Positions 31,244 to 42,360 of a stretch of 64,000 nt of DNA are shown here, in pieces. The stretch spans positions 260,083,757 through 260,147,756 of the forward strand of contig CM022298.1 of NCBI GenBank assembly GCA_011799875.1, given 5' to 3'. The notes below the pieces were generated by a model. It saw nothing but the letters and a program-made list of their open reading frames with translations, did not search any database and was not told the DNA's origin. Positions within the stretch are counted from its first letter, which is position 1. Each line of letters opens with the position of its first letter. The position numbers and the translations under genes were made by a program. This stretch comes from Thinopyrum elongatum (Eukaryota > Streptophyta > Magnoliopsida > Poales > Poaceae).

Positions 31244-32391
31244 AAGGCGCGGTTGCCGAGCTCAACTCCCGGCAACCACCTTTTGTACAAGCCTTGTCGA
31301 TGCGCATGTAACCCTTGTACAAAGCCAGGCGTAGACCCTATGCAAAGGTAATGAAACGAAGTGCTGGCGCCTAAAACATGCATGCATGTTTATTTAAGTC
31401 TGACTTTGCTATAGTCCTTAAATCATATAGATGAGATCGTATGCTGCTGTTTTCTCCTGTACTAACAAACAGGGCTCCTATCGCGGATAAACTCCCCGAA
31501 GGGGGGAAGTGAAGACAAGCTAGCATATCGATCCTCGATACCGTAATGTAGATAAGTTCCCCTGACCATCCATCGCATGACCTTGTGTGAAAAACTTGTG
31601 CGTAGAAAAACCTTGTCGCCCTAAAAGCATTTGTGCTCCCATCCCTTGATTCGAAGATTACTTCAGTCAGGACTGGTGGCAGTGGCATTTGAAAAAAGTG
31701 TTGATGAGGGGCTGGTTCTCTTCCACACTACTAACCCGACAGGCTGAGCCCTGCGGCAGCAACGGAAGCGGCCGACAAGGTGTCTTTCCGGAAAACCTTG
31801 TTTACTTGAGAGTATGGAGGAATCATTCCTCAGCATGGACATGATACATGCACGAGTGCCCAGCAAGAAAATATTTTTCATTAATACGCGTATAAACAAG
31901 TACAAACCATACAAGGTACAAATATGGATGAAAGGGTACATAATTTAAGCTAAAGTTTGGCAAGTGCCTACAGTTTTTAGATTGGAAAAAGCTAAGTGCC
32001 CCGTAATGCCTTTCTTGTGCCTCTCCTCCTAGGAGCTCCAGAGGGAGGTGAAGAGGGCAAAAGGGGTGCCTAGGCAGAAGCCCAGCATGACCCCGTCAGG
32101 GCCCATGGGACGCAGCCTGACAAGATCGAGAGGGCGGGAGCGAAGCGGGAAGGGCGAAGGAGCGGCTAGGCGATGCCCTGGTCACCACCGCCAGGACTAG
32201 AGGAACGCAGCAGGAGGGACACCAGTAGGGAAGATGAAGCCGGAGTCCATGAGGAAGCCTACCAAGGTCCAGCTAGAGGAGGCGGAGGCATACGCACCCA
32301 ACACCCTGGCAAATCGCTCTGCCGGGGAGAAGGCCAGGGGCAAATGATGGTGCCGCTGTTCGCTGGCTGATAGTGACAGTACGTCCGGTGC
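31244..32391. other. Copy B post-pol noncoding region
   Basis: About 1.15 kb between pol and the antisense ORF. Same order of blocks as in copies A and C, including AAGTTTGGCAAGTGCCT at about 31955. No coding call. Confidence 0.6.
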
Positions 32392-33050
32392 TCAGCTGCA
32401 CTCCGAGCCACCATCCTCCCGCTCGGCACCATCGTCTTCGCCGTCAGTGTCCTCTTCATCGTTGTCGCTCGAAGAGGAGCTTTTGTCGTCAGTCGAGCTC
32501 TCCGTGCAGCACCCTAAGCGAGCACCCGAACGTCCGAAGACCTTGATGGAGAGCAGATCTGCATCCATTAACTTAAAATGGAGTATGTGCCCCTCCGCCA
32601 AGTTATGGGAACATGCGAAAGTTTTCCAGCCATGACGGAGAAGCATCATGTGAGGTGCGGGGAAGTCAACGCCCGCTCGCATGCTGCCATTACAGCAGCC
32701 CCTCATGTGCAACTTCAACCCGTGGGGCTGTTCCAATTCCATTACCCTTGCGAAAGGGGTAGGGAGACGAAGGCGGCTGCGCGGGGGCCCGCGCAGCCTG
32801 ACGATGAACTCCAGCGGTGTCTCCCCGATATGGCCCTCCATCGAAGCCAGGGGGCTGGACGAGGGGCGATCAACGCACCACCACGTCCTCCCCGGCCCCG
32901 AGGGCCTCATCGACCACGTCCACATCCAGCAGCACCTCCTTGTGCGCTGGATTCTGCCCCCACATCTCCGGCCGGGGCAGGGATGCACTGCCAGGAAGAG
33001 ATCCTCATCGCCAACACATGAGCATGACCATGTCCTCTCCCTCTCACCAT
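32392..33050 (-). pseudogene. Antisense B3-like gene of gypsy copy B
   Basis: ATG at 33050 (MVRGRGHGHAHVLAMR), 69 bp downstream of a TATA box. The first frame ends near 32907 after an interrupted RG-rich segment. The B3-like part is open in another frame from 32988 to the stop at 32392: LEFIVRLRGPPRSRLRLP, FARVMELEQPHGLKLHM, RHGWKTFACSHNLAEGHILH, FKLMDADLLSIKVFG, then GARLGCC and an acidic Ser/Asp tail (SSTDDKSSSSSDNDEEDT). The B3 core and tail are uninterrupted; one frameshift lies near 32990. Confidence 0.7.
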
Positions 33051-33118
33051 GGTGGAAGAGGGCACAAGAAGAAGAATGAGGTGCGTGGGTGAGTCCTTTC
33101 GCCCGCCTTTGCGCTCCC

Positions 33119-33125
33119 TTTTATA
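33119..33125 (-). promoter_or_regulatory. TATA box of antisense ORF, copy B
   Basis: TATAAAA on the minus strand in CGCTATAAAAGGGAGCG, 69 bp upstream of the ATG at 33050. Confidence 0.65.
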
Positions 33126-33693
33126 GCGGAGCATGGCAGGGGGCTGGCTTCCCACTACCCCGTTGCAACCACCACGATCGACCAATCCGGTCCATCAACA
33201 TCACTGGCAATGTCCGAAATTTTAGACCGCCCTCCTGTGCCTATCCGTGGTGCCGAGCTTTCTGCCATGGCACTCATTCCCGTGCCCTACGCCTCCGCCA
33301 CCAACCCTGCGCAATGCATGCGGCGTACGTGGCGGAAACGGCAAAAGTAGTGGGGTGAGTAAAATGGCAGTTACCTCCCCGTGAACGTGGGTGGCCCACG
33401 GACCATTACATGGGTAGCCCCACATCGTTCAGAACGACTTGCGGGGAAACCAGAAACTGATCCAGTCACAGGATAATGAAGAAGCAAGGAAGATATCAAG
33501 GAAGATGTGGATCCCAGGTTGGTACGGCCAAAGTGTTCACCTGTGCATTTGTTAGGGCCTACCCCAACGATGGCCGGCAGCACGTATGAGCCAGGCCCGG
33601 GGGCGCCTATCGGTGCAGCAAACATTCGTAGTTGTTGACCAGACCCATGCACAGGTGCACTGACGGTCACATATCCATCATCCAGTGGATAAC
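33126..33693 (+). other. Copy B 3' end: polypurine tract and LTR stub
   Basis: Noncoding upstream region of the antisense promoter, polypurine tract CCAGGCCCGGGGGCGCC (to 33607) and 86 bp of 3' LTR (TATCGGTGCAGCAAAC...). The last five bases, ATAAC (33689-33693), are the expected target duplication of the Maximus element; the partner is off-window. Confidence 0.7.
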
Positions 33694-35185
33694 TGTAAGT
33701 GCATCTAGTGCCCCTTAGTGATTTTGGTGTATTGAAGACTTATAGGTTAAGGGACTAATGTGTTTATGAGTGCACACATGTTCTATAAGTCGATGAGGAG
33801 TTTGATATTTATGAAGAAAGTCAACCCCTAAAAATGAATGTCTTCAGTTGAAGACTTTGGTTTTCTTGAAGACTTTGAAAATGAGGAAATTGGCGTGACC
33901 TTGAAGACTTTGATATTGATGCGAGGATTATGAAGCGTGAAGACTTTTGTTTTCGTAGTTTCATTTTCTCTTTCTTGAGTCATAGGAAACACCATACTGT
34001 TAAAGGGGGTCGAGGTAATACTAAGGAAAAGTTTCCAGGTGATGCTCATCTCAAAGCCTACACATACCCAATCCTTTCGAGTGAAGCCATTGGAAATCTC
34101 ATAGAGTTCAGTCAATTTCTTCAAGTGATAGAGACGAAGATGTTCTATTCACTGAGGAATTTGTTCTGACTGAGGAGTTAGGAATTCGCCAGTGCGGATT
34201 TCCTACAAGTGAGGAACATGATAACCCTGAGGAATTTGAGAGCTCAAATTTCCAACCATTGCTGTGCTACGCGCCAGCTGTCCCAAATATCTTATCCACC
34301 TAACGGTCATATCATTGAAGGACATTTATGTCTTATCATGTCGGGCTGCTCCCCGGCTATAAATAGCCGCCCCTAAAACCACTAGTTGGTTGGCTGCTCT
34401 GAGAGAAACTGACACTTGTCATTGAGAGCATCCCATCCTCCGAGATCTTTGAGAGAAAATCATCAGTGAGGAAAAACCCAAACCCAACACCTAAAACCCA
34501 AAGTGATTGAGCATCACTGAAGAGATTGTTCCAGTGTGGAACTGACGCTTGTTACCTTTGAAGATTGTGCATCTTCCGGATGGTTAGGCGTCAAGGTCTA
34601 GAGCATCCAAGAGGAATTGTGTATCGCCGGGTGACCTAGTCTGTGAAGGTTTGGAACTCACCTGAAGATTTGCCATGAGTGATTGGGCGAGGTCTGTGTG
34701 ACCTTAGCTCAAGGAGAATACGGTGAGGACTGTGTGTCCGGGATTGTGTGTCCTTTGGTTTAAATACCTAGCCGCTCCAATCAGATGTACAACTGTCACA
34801 GCAGTTTGACTGGTCTACCAAATCATTGTCTTCACCGAGCTACTGATTCTATTTCCTCAACCCTTTCATTTCCTCCTTCATGTGTTGATGAAATTGATTG
34901 TTACTGCTTGAAGACTTTGACTGAAGACTTTCTCTATTTCCTCAATCCTATTTCTTCAGTCCCTTTGTCTTCTACCTGCCTATCCTATTTTCACGCTACC
35001 CTTGCTCTTTGTATGCTTCATTTCATCATGATGACTATGCTACTGTGTTGTTATGCATGCACCTGAGTAATTATTCCGCTGCTAGTAGTTCGTTGCTTAG
35101 GAAATTCCTCAAGTAGTATTTCCTCAGTGACGAATTCATAAAAATTGCCTATTCACCCCCCTCTAGTCGATATAACGCACTTTCA
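33694..35185 (+). repeat. Maximus plus copy 5' LTR, 1492 bp
   Basis: Starts TGTAAGTGCATCTAGTGCCC and ends ATAACGCACTTTCA. TATA box TATAAATA at 34358-34365. The reverse complement of 52325-53848 is the same LTR type (1524 bp). Rich in GAGGAA/GAAGACTTTG text, typical of this group. Confidence 0.92.
34358..34365 (+). promoter_or_regulatory. LTR TATA box
   Basis: GGCTATAAATAGCCGC lies in the middle of the LTR and defines the U3/R boundary region; the element's genomic RNA would start about 30 bp downstream. Confidence 0.75.
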
Positions 35186-35186
35186 A

Positions 35187-35199
35187 TTGGTATCAGAGC
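35187..35199 (+). other. Primer-binding site (initiator Met tRNA)
   Basis: TTGGTATCAGAGC lies one base after the LTR end and is complementary to the 3' end of plant initiator tRNA-Met, the standard primer of Ty1/copia elements. Confidence 0.9.
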
Positions 35200-35252
35200 A
35201 AGGTACTCCTTTGTTCTGTGTGATTTTGGTTTAACCACTTGGTGTTTTAGTT

Positions 35253-36641
35253 ATGTCGACTACAGGCATGATCAAGGGCTGGGCTGGGTGCCCTACCTTC
35301 GATGGGACGGACTACCCCTACTGGAAGAACAAGATGCGCATGCATCTTGAGGCAATTGACAACGATCTCTGGTACGTTGTAGAAAATGGCGTTCCCTCTG
35401 TCACTCCTTCCGTGAACACTGCTGATGTGAAGAGATTCAAGCAACTCGACTCTTAAGCGAAGGATATCATATGTGGTCATCTGAGCAAAGGACAGTACGG
35501 CAGAGTGAGTGCTTTGGAGTCTACACTTATCTGGGACAGGATGTGCAAGGTCAACGAAGGAATCTCAACCCAACATGATTCTCGAGTTGACGTTCTTCGC
35601 AATCTCTTCAACCGCTTCAAAAGACTCGACAATGAAAATGTTCAGCAAACCTTCGATCGCCTCACTGACATCTCAAATGAGCTTCAAGCTCTTGGTGCCA
35701 CTGACATCACCGACCATGAGGTGGTGAAGAAATTGCTGAGATCACTTGATTCCTCATTCAATACACTGGCACTGATGATTCAAGAACATGGAGACTACAA
35801 GTCACTAGATCCTGCTGATATCCTTGAGAGTCTGAACACTCATGAATTCTAACACGCTGAGAAGAGAGATCTCTACGGGCCAAGCTATGGAAGATCACGC
35901 GCACTGAAGGCCAAGGCAGCTTCCTCATCTGAAAGAGAAGATTCTGATAGCAGCCTTGGTGACCCTGAAGAACTAAGCCAGGAGCTAGCAATGCTCGTGA
36001 GGAAATTCCAGAAGTTCTCAAGGCATGGTCGCTTTGGAAAATCTTCAAGAGGTGATGACATGAGATCAGATTCCTCATCCCGCGATTACAAGAAGAGGAC
36101 TTGCCACAAATGCAAGAAACCTGGTCACTACATAACTGATTGTCCTCAGTGGGCAAAGGTATCAAAGAAGAAGAAATACAAGGATGATAGTTCAGATGAC
36201 TCGAAGAAAAAGAAGAAATCTTCAAAGTCCTCATCATCAAAATCTTCAAAGACTTCATCTCAAAAGAAGAGCAGTTCCAAAAAGGCTCGGGCATTCATTG
36301 GCAAGGAAATGGACTCTGAAGCTGAATCTGAGGAAAATGAGGAAGAGGAGCCATCTGAGGAGTCAGACTCTGGTGTGGCGAGCCTTGCTCTCGCTACAAC
36401 TTTCGTCAGCAAGTCCATCTTCAACACTAAGGAAAATGACTTCCCCAACACTGCTGATGACAGCGATGATGACTACGCTCCCACCTATTGCTTCATGGCA
36501 AAAGGTGCCAAGGTGCTCAAATACCCCTCCTCTGAATCAAGTGAGGATGAATCTGATGAAAATCTCAAACCTAGCTATTCCAAACTTGCTAATATTGCCA
36601 TAAAAAACAAAAGGCTTTGGAAAAGGTTCAAAATCTGCTAG
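35253..36641 (+). pseudogene. Maximus plus copy gag
   Basis: ATG at 35253 (MSTTGMIKGWAGCPTFDGTD, then YPYWKNKMRMHLEAIDNDLW), the copia-type gag start. TAA at 35454-35456 and TAA at 35850-35852 interrupt the frame. The core (YGRVSALESTLIWDRMCKV; NVQQTFDRLTDISNEL) lies between. The zinc knuckle CHKCKKPGHYITDC is intact at about 36100-36141. After it come a Lys/Ser-rich basic tract (SKSSSSKSSKTSSQKK) and an acidic region. The frame shifts near 36615. Gag forms the nucleocapsid of the particle. Confidence 0.88.
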
Positions 36642-37804
36642 ACAAAAGCGATGAACTGTTGGGTGAGGAAATGAGTCGAACTCAAACTCTGACTGATAAT
36701 CTTCAATGACTATAGTCTAAGTTTGATAATCTTCAAGGTCATCATGAAACACTCTTAGCCGATCATGAGAAGCTTTCTTATGAATTTCTTCAGAGAAAGC
36801 AAGATCTTGAGAAGCTAAGTGTGAGTCATGAAGATCTTCAGACGGAAAATGACTCATTACTTGCTCAACATTTCAGTTCTGCTCAGGATGAATTTATTCC
36901 ACCATGTTTGAAATGCATTGAACGTGAATCTACTAATTCTTCACTTGAAAGTTCAAATGCTTCTATTGCTGCAAATTCTTCAACTATTTCTGTCGTCGCA
37001 AATTCCTCATCTGAGGATACCACAAGTATCACTGACGATAATGCAGGGTTGAAGGAATTGTATGTGACAGGCATGTACAAAAGTCTCAAAGGGCATCAGG
37101 CTCTTTGTGATGTGCTTAAGAAGCAGATCCTCATCACGAACCCTAGGAAAGAGGGTATTGCATTTGAGAGGAAACTCAATGCTGATGGGTCCTACTAGAA
37201 ACCTGAGCAATATCCCAAAACCACATGGGTTGCTGCAAAAGGACCTCCCGTAGATCCATCCACTTTATCTGGCTTTACATGTGAATCTTCATATTCATCT
37301 GATGATTCATTTGACTCCAACTATAAGTTGTTCAAAAATCAGAATGGTGAAGTATTTGCTAGATATGTTGGAACTAACTACAGGAACGGTCCTCCTATGA
37401 AGAAAATCTGTGTTCCCGAAAGGTTCCTTGAAAGTCTTCAGGTGAATGTCCTCATGACACCACCTATGAAGAATAGGAATCCCAGATCAAATTCTTCATA
37501 TGGATCCAAGTCCTCATATGGACCAAATTCCTCATGTGGATCAAAATCCTCATATGAGCATCATCGTGCTAATGCATCTGTTTTGCAGGGAAACTCTAAG
37601 AGTCATGAATATGTGCATTATTCTTCAAATCATTATGTTCATAAGTCCTCGAAGAATTTCTCTGCTTATTCATATGCATACTCTAATCCCGCTCCTGTCA
37701 AACGAAGTGCACTGGCTTCAATGCCACCTTTCTCTTATGGAGCTCACAGAATGGTGAACTCTTTGCCACCCCTCCAAATGTGGGTGGTGAAGAAAAATAG
37801 CTAA
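36642..37804 (+). pseudogene. Maximus plus copy gag C-terminal extension
   Basis: The long coiled-coil extension of Sirevirus gag: LLADHEKLSYEFLQRKQDLE, LKELYVTGMYKSLKGHQ, NPRKEGIAFERKLNAD, then a Ser/Tyr-rich repeat stretch (SSYGSKSSYGPNSS). Stops occur near 36707, 36718 and 37196. The last frame ends WVVKKNS and TAA at 37804; the minus copy also ends here (WVVKKRN, stop), so this is probably the natural gag end. Confidence 0.75.
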
Positions 37805-38040
37805 TCTCTTATGCAGGGTCAGGTCTTCAGACGAACTTGAACGTCTGAAGAATTTGCCGGAGACCTGGGAATGCTTGAAAGGATGCAAGCTAATCAAGAA
37901 GAAGTGATTCACTCATTTCTCACGTCCTCATACTTCTATATATGTTGCATTATTTGATGAAATTCTATCTGATGAATTTGATGTCATATTCTTCACACTG
38001 AAGTGTATGAGTTCGTAAGATGAACTAATTCATCTACAGG
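37805..38040. other. Gag-pol spacer
   Basis: About 240 bp between the gag stop and the protease frame, with stops in all frames in both Maximus copies. How pol is translated across it is not evident. Confidence 0.55.
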
Positions 38041-38428
38041 ATGAAACAGCCAAAGCTACTGAGTGGGTCCTCGATAGTGGATGTACAAATCACATGACCG
38101 GTGACAAGAGCTTACTGATGGATTCTGCTCTATCTCCATTGCATCTGAAGCATATCACCTACGCTGACAAAGGCAAAAGCAAGGTATTGGGTCTAGGTTG
38201 GGTTGCAATCTCAAAGGATCGACACATGGATAAAGTCATGCTTGTCGAGTCCCTCGGATTCAACCTCATGTCTGTCTCTATGCTTTGTGATCTTGATATG
38301 GTTGTCGTCTTTGGCACATATCGTTGCATTGTGCTCATGGAATCTGACAATTCCAAAGTCTTCGAAGGCTTTAGGAGAGGAGACTTGTATATTGTTGATT
38401 TCTCTGCAGGACCACAGTCTACCACATG
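38041..38428 (+). pseudogene. Maximus plus copy protease and pre-integrase start
   Basis: Protease active site [13 protein letters not shown] with Asp at 38073-38075. Then [20 protein letters not shown] and [20 protein letters not shown] (gag-pre-integrase part). The gene is cut at 38428 by gypsy copy C and resumes at 49103. Confidence 0.88.
38424..38428 (+). repeat. Target site duplication of copy C (left)
   Basis: ACATG at 38424-38428 and again at 49103-49107. These exact 5-bp direct repeats flank the 38429-49102 element, inside the Maximus pre-integrase coding sequence. Confidence 0.92.
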
Positions 38429-39334
38429 TGTCGATGCAACAGACCCTGGGTCCATTGCACGGATTGTGCACAGGCCAGAGACAAGATTACAAGACCAAGA
38501 TCATACCAAACAAGGAGGATCAATTCCTTTGAAGGATCCAAGTGCAAGTCGAGAAGGCCAAGCTGAGCGAGAGGAACAAGGCGTCGCTAAGGGAAGGACC
38601 TACCATGCCGGGCAGGCGAGCCTGGCAGGGTTGGGTTTTGCCCCAGAAGCAAGCTCCCAGATCGTCCCGGCAGGCCTGCCGGGGCTGGCGGAGGCGAGCC
38701 ACTCCACCGCTCCACCTCACAAGCGACGCAAGTCAGTAATCAAAGCGGTGTTGAGCTCCAAGGTGACTAAGTGGGTGCTTTCTGCCACATGGCAGCCACT
38801 TCCTATAGCAAACACCTCCATATGACATCCGTCTTAAGACGTGTCAGGCGAGTAGGCGCGAAGCTGGCAAAACAACTCGGCAGGGCCTGCCGGGCGAGCT
38901 GTGATGTGACACTGAGCGGCGCATTTAATGCGCTTTGTCAGCCTGCAGAGATAGATATGATAGCACTGTTAGCTATCTAATCAGTATGCAAAGACTGATT
39001 TGCCACTGTGGTGACCCCTTAACCTATAAAAGGAGGCCCATGGCGACCGTAGAAAGGGTTGGATCCTCACATATCCATACGCGCGTAGGCACTCTCGCCC
39101 CCAGAGCGACCTTGCCGGGCGAGTGTGCTACGTTCACCACCATTATCCACCATCAATCCACCAAAGCAGGAGTAGGGTTTTACGCCTCACGGCGGCCCGA
39201 ACCTGGGTAAAGACTGCCTGTGTGATCTCTACCGTGTTGCGTGACGCTTCTCCGCTCTTTGTGCAATGTGCCCATCCCCCCGCCGAACCAAAATGGGCTC
39301 ATGGCCCCATAGGCGGCCGTGGTTTCCCACGACA
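38429..39334 (+). repeat. Copy C 5' LTR, 906 bp
   Basis: TGTCGATGCAACAGACCC ... GTGGTTTCCCACGACA. TATA box TATAAAA at 39025-39031. Confidence 0.93.
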
Positions 39335-39338
39335 TCTT

Positions 39339-39357
39339 TGGTGCGCCAGGTAGGGGG
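39339..39357 (+). other. Primer-binding site, copy C
   Basis: TGGTGCGCCAGGTAGGGGG, four bases after the LTR end; B and D read TGGCGCGCC here. Confidence 0.75.
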
Positions 39358-39434
39358 ATCACTTGCGGGAAACCGAGAGCGTACACTGCGCGTCATCTTC
39401 ATCGACATTTTCATCATCGACGGCGTCATCGATT

Positions 39435-41308
39435 ATGGCGCCCAAGAGGAAGCCCGGAGCTGCAAATCACCCGTCCACCTTGAAGGCTCCGCCGCCCGCG
39501 ACTGCCGACGTCGCGGGGAATGCGGGGGCTCGCAAGGGTGTGGATGCTACGGGGGACGTGGTCGGCGCAGGCGGCACCGTCACCACCTCCCCCACGGCCG
39601 AAGCAGGAACGGGAGGTACCGGGGAAGGACAACATCAGCAACATCCCGATGGCCATGCTCCACAAGGTACGGATGGAAGGATCGCTCTGCCTGAACCCCT
39701 TCTCCTCGCCAACGGGCACAGCCGCAGTGATGATGCTCGTTCGGGGGCGAATCGCAACCCTCCGGCCGCCCCCGCTGCGGGCGCGACCACAGGGCACGTG
39801 CCACCCCCGGTGCGGGCTGACCCAGCTACTGTGCCCAACGGAGCCGCTAGCCCTCAGGCGCCTCCGCCGCGTCACCATGCCGTCCAAACAACTGATTCGC
39901 CACAGCAAGGGCGCGGTGCAGTCGCCACCAGCAACGTCAGGAGCCGAGCGACACTACGATCTACATCGTCATCACCTATGCCAAGCACTGCCTCAGAGGC
40001 CATGGTGCGAGCCCAACTGCTGTTGAGATTTCCACCGGCGGCAGACCAGATGGATGAGTGGCGAGACACCATCCAAAGTTTGATTGGTTTCGCCGAGGCA
40101 GAAGGATCACAGCGGGCCGGACCGCCACGGCCTTCCTAGGCAGCGACGACAGCTCGTGCGGCTGGTCATGCGGGAGGGGCCACCCTCACGGTGCAATCCC
40201 CACCATGGTAAGCCACCCGGGAGCCGCAAAACCAAGCGCCCGATGACGTCTCGATGGCCTCGTCAGATCCTCGAGCGCGTCAAGGCTGACAGCGTGCCCC
40301 GGAGGGCAGGCAAGGGGAAGGCGCACGCATCATTGACGAGCGGCACCGCGACAACCCCCACAGGTCCAATGGGTGTGATGGCCCCGACGTCGACGAGTCC
40401 GCGCTCGGAGATAGCGGGTGCCTGCCTTTCGAGGTTGGGTGACCTGCCTTCACCCGTGAGCTGCGGCAAGTCCGCTGGCCGTTCACTCGCACGTTCAAGC
40501 CAGAGATACCCGAGAAGTATGATGGGAGACTAAACCCGGCAGAGTTCTTGAGCATCTACACCATCACTGTTCAAGCTGCCGGGAGAAGAGATGAGAAGGT
40601 GTTCGCTAACTACTTCCCTTTGGCCCTCAAGTCAAATGTGAGGTCTTGGCTGATGCACCTACCGGAGAACTCCATTTCGACCTGGGCTGACCTGTGCCAT
40701 GAGTTCATTGGTGCCTTCATGGGCGGCCATCAAGAACCAAGGCGGCCCAGTGACTTGCAGCTTCTCCGGCAGAAAGAATGAGAAACTCTGCGGAAGTACT
40801 TGTAGAGATTCAGTCGAGTCCATAGAAATATCCCAAATATCCACCCAGCTACCATGATAGCTGCCTTCCAATCCAACGTGCGCAACCGCAGGATACATTC
40901 CAATATGAACATTTGGTTGCCCAAGACTGTGAAGGAGCTCTACACTTTGGTGGACAAATGTGCTCGGGTGGAGGAGGGGAGGAAACTTCCTGGAGGGGAA
41001 GATTGCATCGACATCGACTCAGAAGATGACAACGAAACCATCAGTAAGAAGAAGAAGAACAAGAAGCACAACAAGAAGCGCAAGGATAAGATAGTGATGG
41101 TTGTTGAGGGGTCAGGCACGCCTAGTACCAGGAAGAAGGCCAAGTCTGAAGCCCCCGGCAAGGAGGCTACCGCATGCGCTGACTGCCGGGAGGCGACAGC
41201 TGTCGAGAAAGCTGGGAAAAGTGATGAGCCATACTGTAAGATTCATCGGATCAAGGGCCATGATCTCCAGGAGTGTCATCAGGTTGAGCACCTCATCAAG
41301 AGATAGAA
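39435..41308 (+). pseudogene. Copy C gag
   Basis: ATG at 39435 (MAPKRKPGAANHPSTLKAP), open to TAG near 40137. Next comes a degraded linker with frame changes (40140-40470), then the gag core (IPEKYDGRLNPAEFLSIYT; EKVFANYFPLALKSNVRSWL; CHEFIGAFMGGHQEPRR) with TGA near 40779 and TAG near 40803. The core resumes (RFSRVHRNIPNIHPATMI), a Lys-rich tract follows (KKKKNKKHNKKRKDK), and the knuckle CKIHRIKGHDLQEC is intact (C-x2-H-x4-H-x4-C). It ends at TAG 41306-41308. Confidence 0.85.
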
Positions 41309-42360
41309 GGCTGAGTATGAAAAGCGCAATAAGGAAAAAGGTCAGAATGGCACTGGCGGGAAGGGCCGGGGTGGTGAAGCAAATCGGCCCGGCAAGGCTC
41401 CTTGGAACCAAGGGAAACCCGCCAAGGGCCGAGAGAAGGAGGATTGCAGTAACGAGAGTGATGGAGGGAATGAAGAGGAAACCAGCGAGCAGGAATTCCA
41501 GAAGGCCACCGACGCCCTATGCATTGATGGGGGTGCATCTTTGCACTCCTCTCACCGCCAACTTAAGCAGTGGGCGCGTGAAGTCAATGCCATGGAGTCA
41601 GCGGCAGATTCTCGGAAGCCGCTCAAGTGGTCACGCACACCCATCATCTTTGATGAAGATGACCACCCCGACTGCATTACTGCGGTAGGGTGCTTGCCAT
41701 TGTTGGTCTCACCAACAATTCGCAATCTGAAGGTCACAAAGATGCTGGTTAACAGCGGGGCCGGGTTGAATCTGATTTCCCCAAAGGTTATCAGCAAACT
41801 CCAGATAGCAGAGGAAGAACTTAATGCCACAGGCATGTTTCAAGGAGTCAATCCCGGCAGGAGCCGTCCTAAGGGAAAGGTTACGTTGCCAGTGACATTT
41901 GAAGGAGAGTTAAACTAGAAGATTGAGAAAGTTGTGTTTGATGTGGTTGACCTCCCTCTGCCATACAACGGGATCCTAGGCGCCCGGCCCTGGCCAAATT
42001 CATGGCAGCATCCCACTATGCCTACAACACCTTGAAGATGCCAGGGCCGATGGGCGTCATTTCCATTCCGTCGGATAATAAAGACGCAATTATTTGCGTG
42101 GATAAGATGTACCGGGACATGGTCGCAGCAGAGGTCGCGGAAGCCACAGTTCCCGCCAAGGAAAAGCATAGCAGAGGCATTGGCAAGGAATCCGGGAAGC
42201 GTACCTCTGTGGAATGTGCCACGCCCGTTGATGACATGCCAGAGATTTCCAACAGCAAGAGATCCAAGGCTGGTCCACCCCAAGTGAAAAAGGTTGCAGC
42301 AGGGCTGGCTGGCGCTGATGGTACTTTCACTATCAGCGCCACCCTTGATGACAAATCGGA
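41309..42360 (+). pseudogene. Copy C protease region
   Basis: Reads EETSEQEFQKATDALCIDGG, TIRNLKVTKMLVNSGAGLNL, then FEGELN and TAG near 41916, then a frame change near 41985 into FMAASHYAYNTLKMPGPMGV and a variable linker. The catalytic triplet is N-S-G: the Asp codon is AAC at 41752-41754, so the protease would be inactive. Copy B is altered at the same motif in a different way. Confidence 0.82.

Larger units (their letters stand above)
23824..33693 (+). mobile_element. Tat-type gypsy copy B, full-length interior
   Basis: 5' LTR 23824-24738, primer-binding site 24743-24760, gag 24841-26721, protease/RT/RNase H/RNase H/integrase to about 31243, antisense B3-like ORF 33050-32392, polypurine tract, and the first 86 bp of the 3' LTR (33608-33693). 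The rest of that LTR is displaced by the Maximus insertion at 33694 and lies off-window. Confidence 0.85.
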
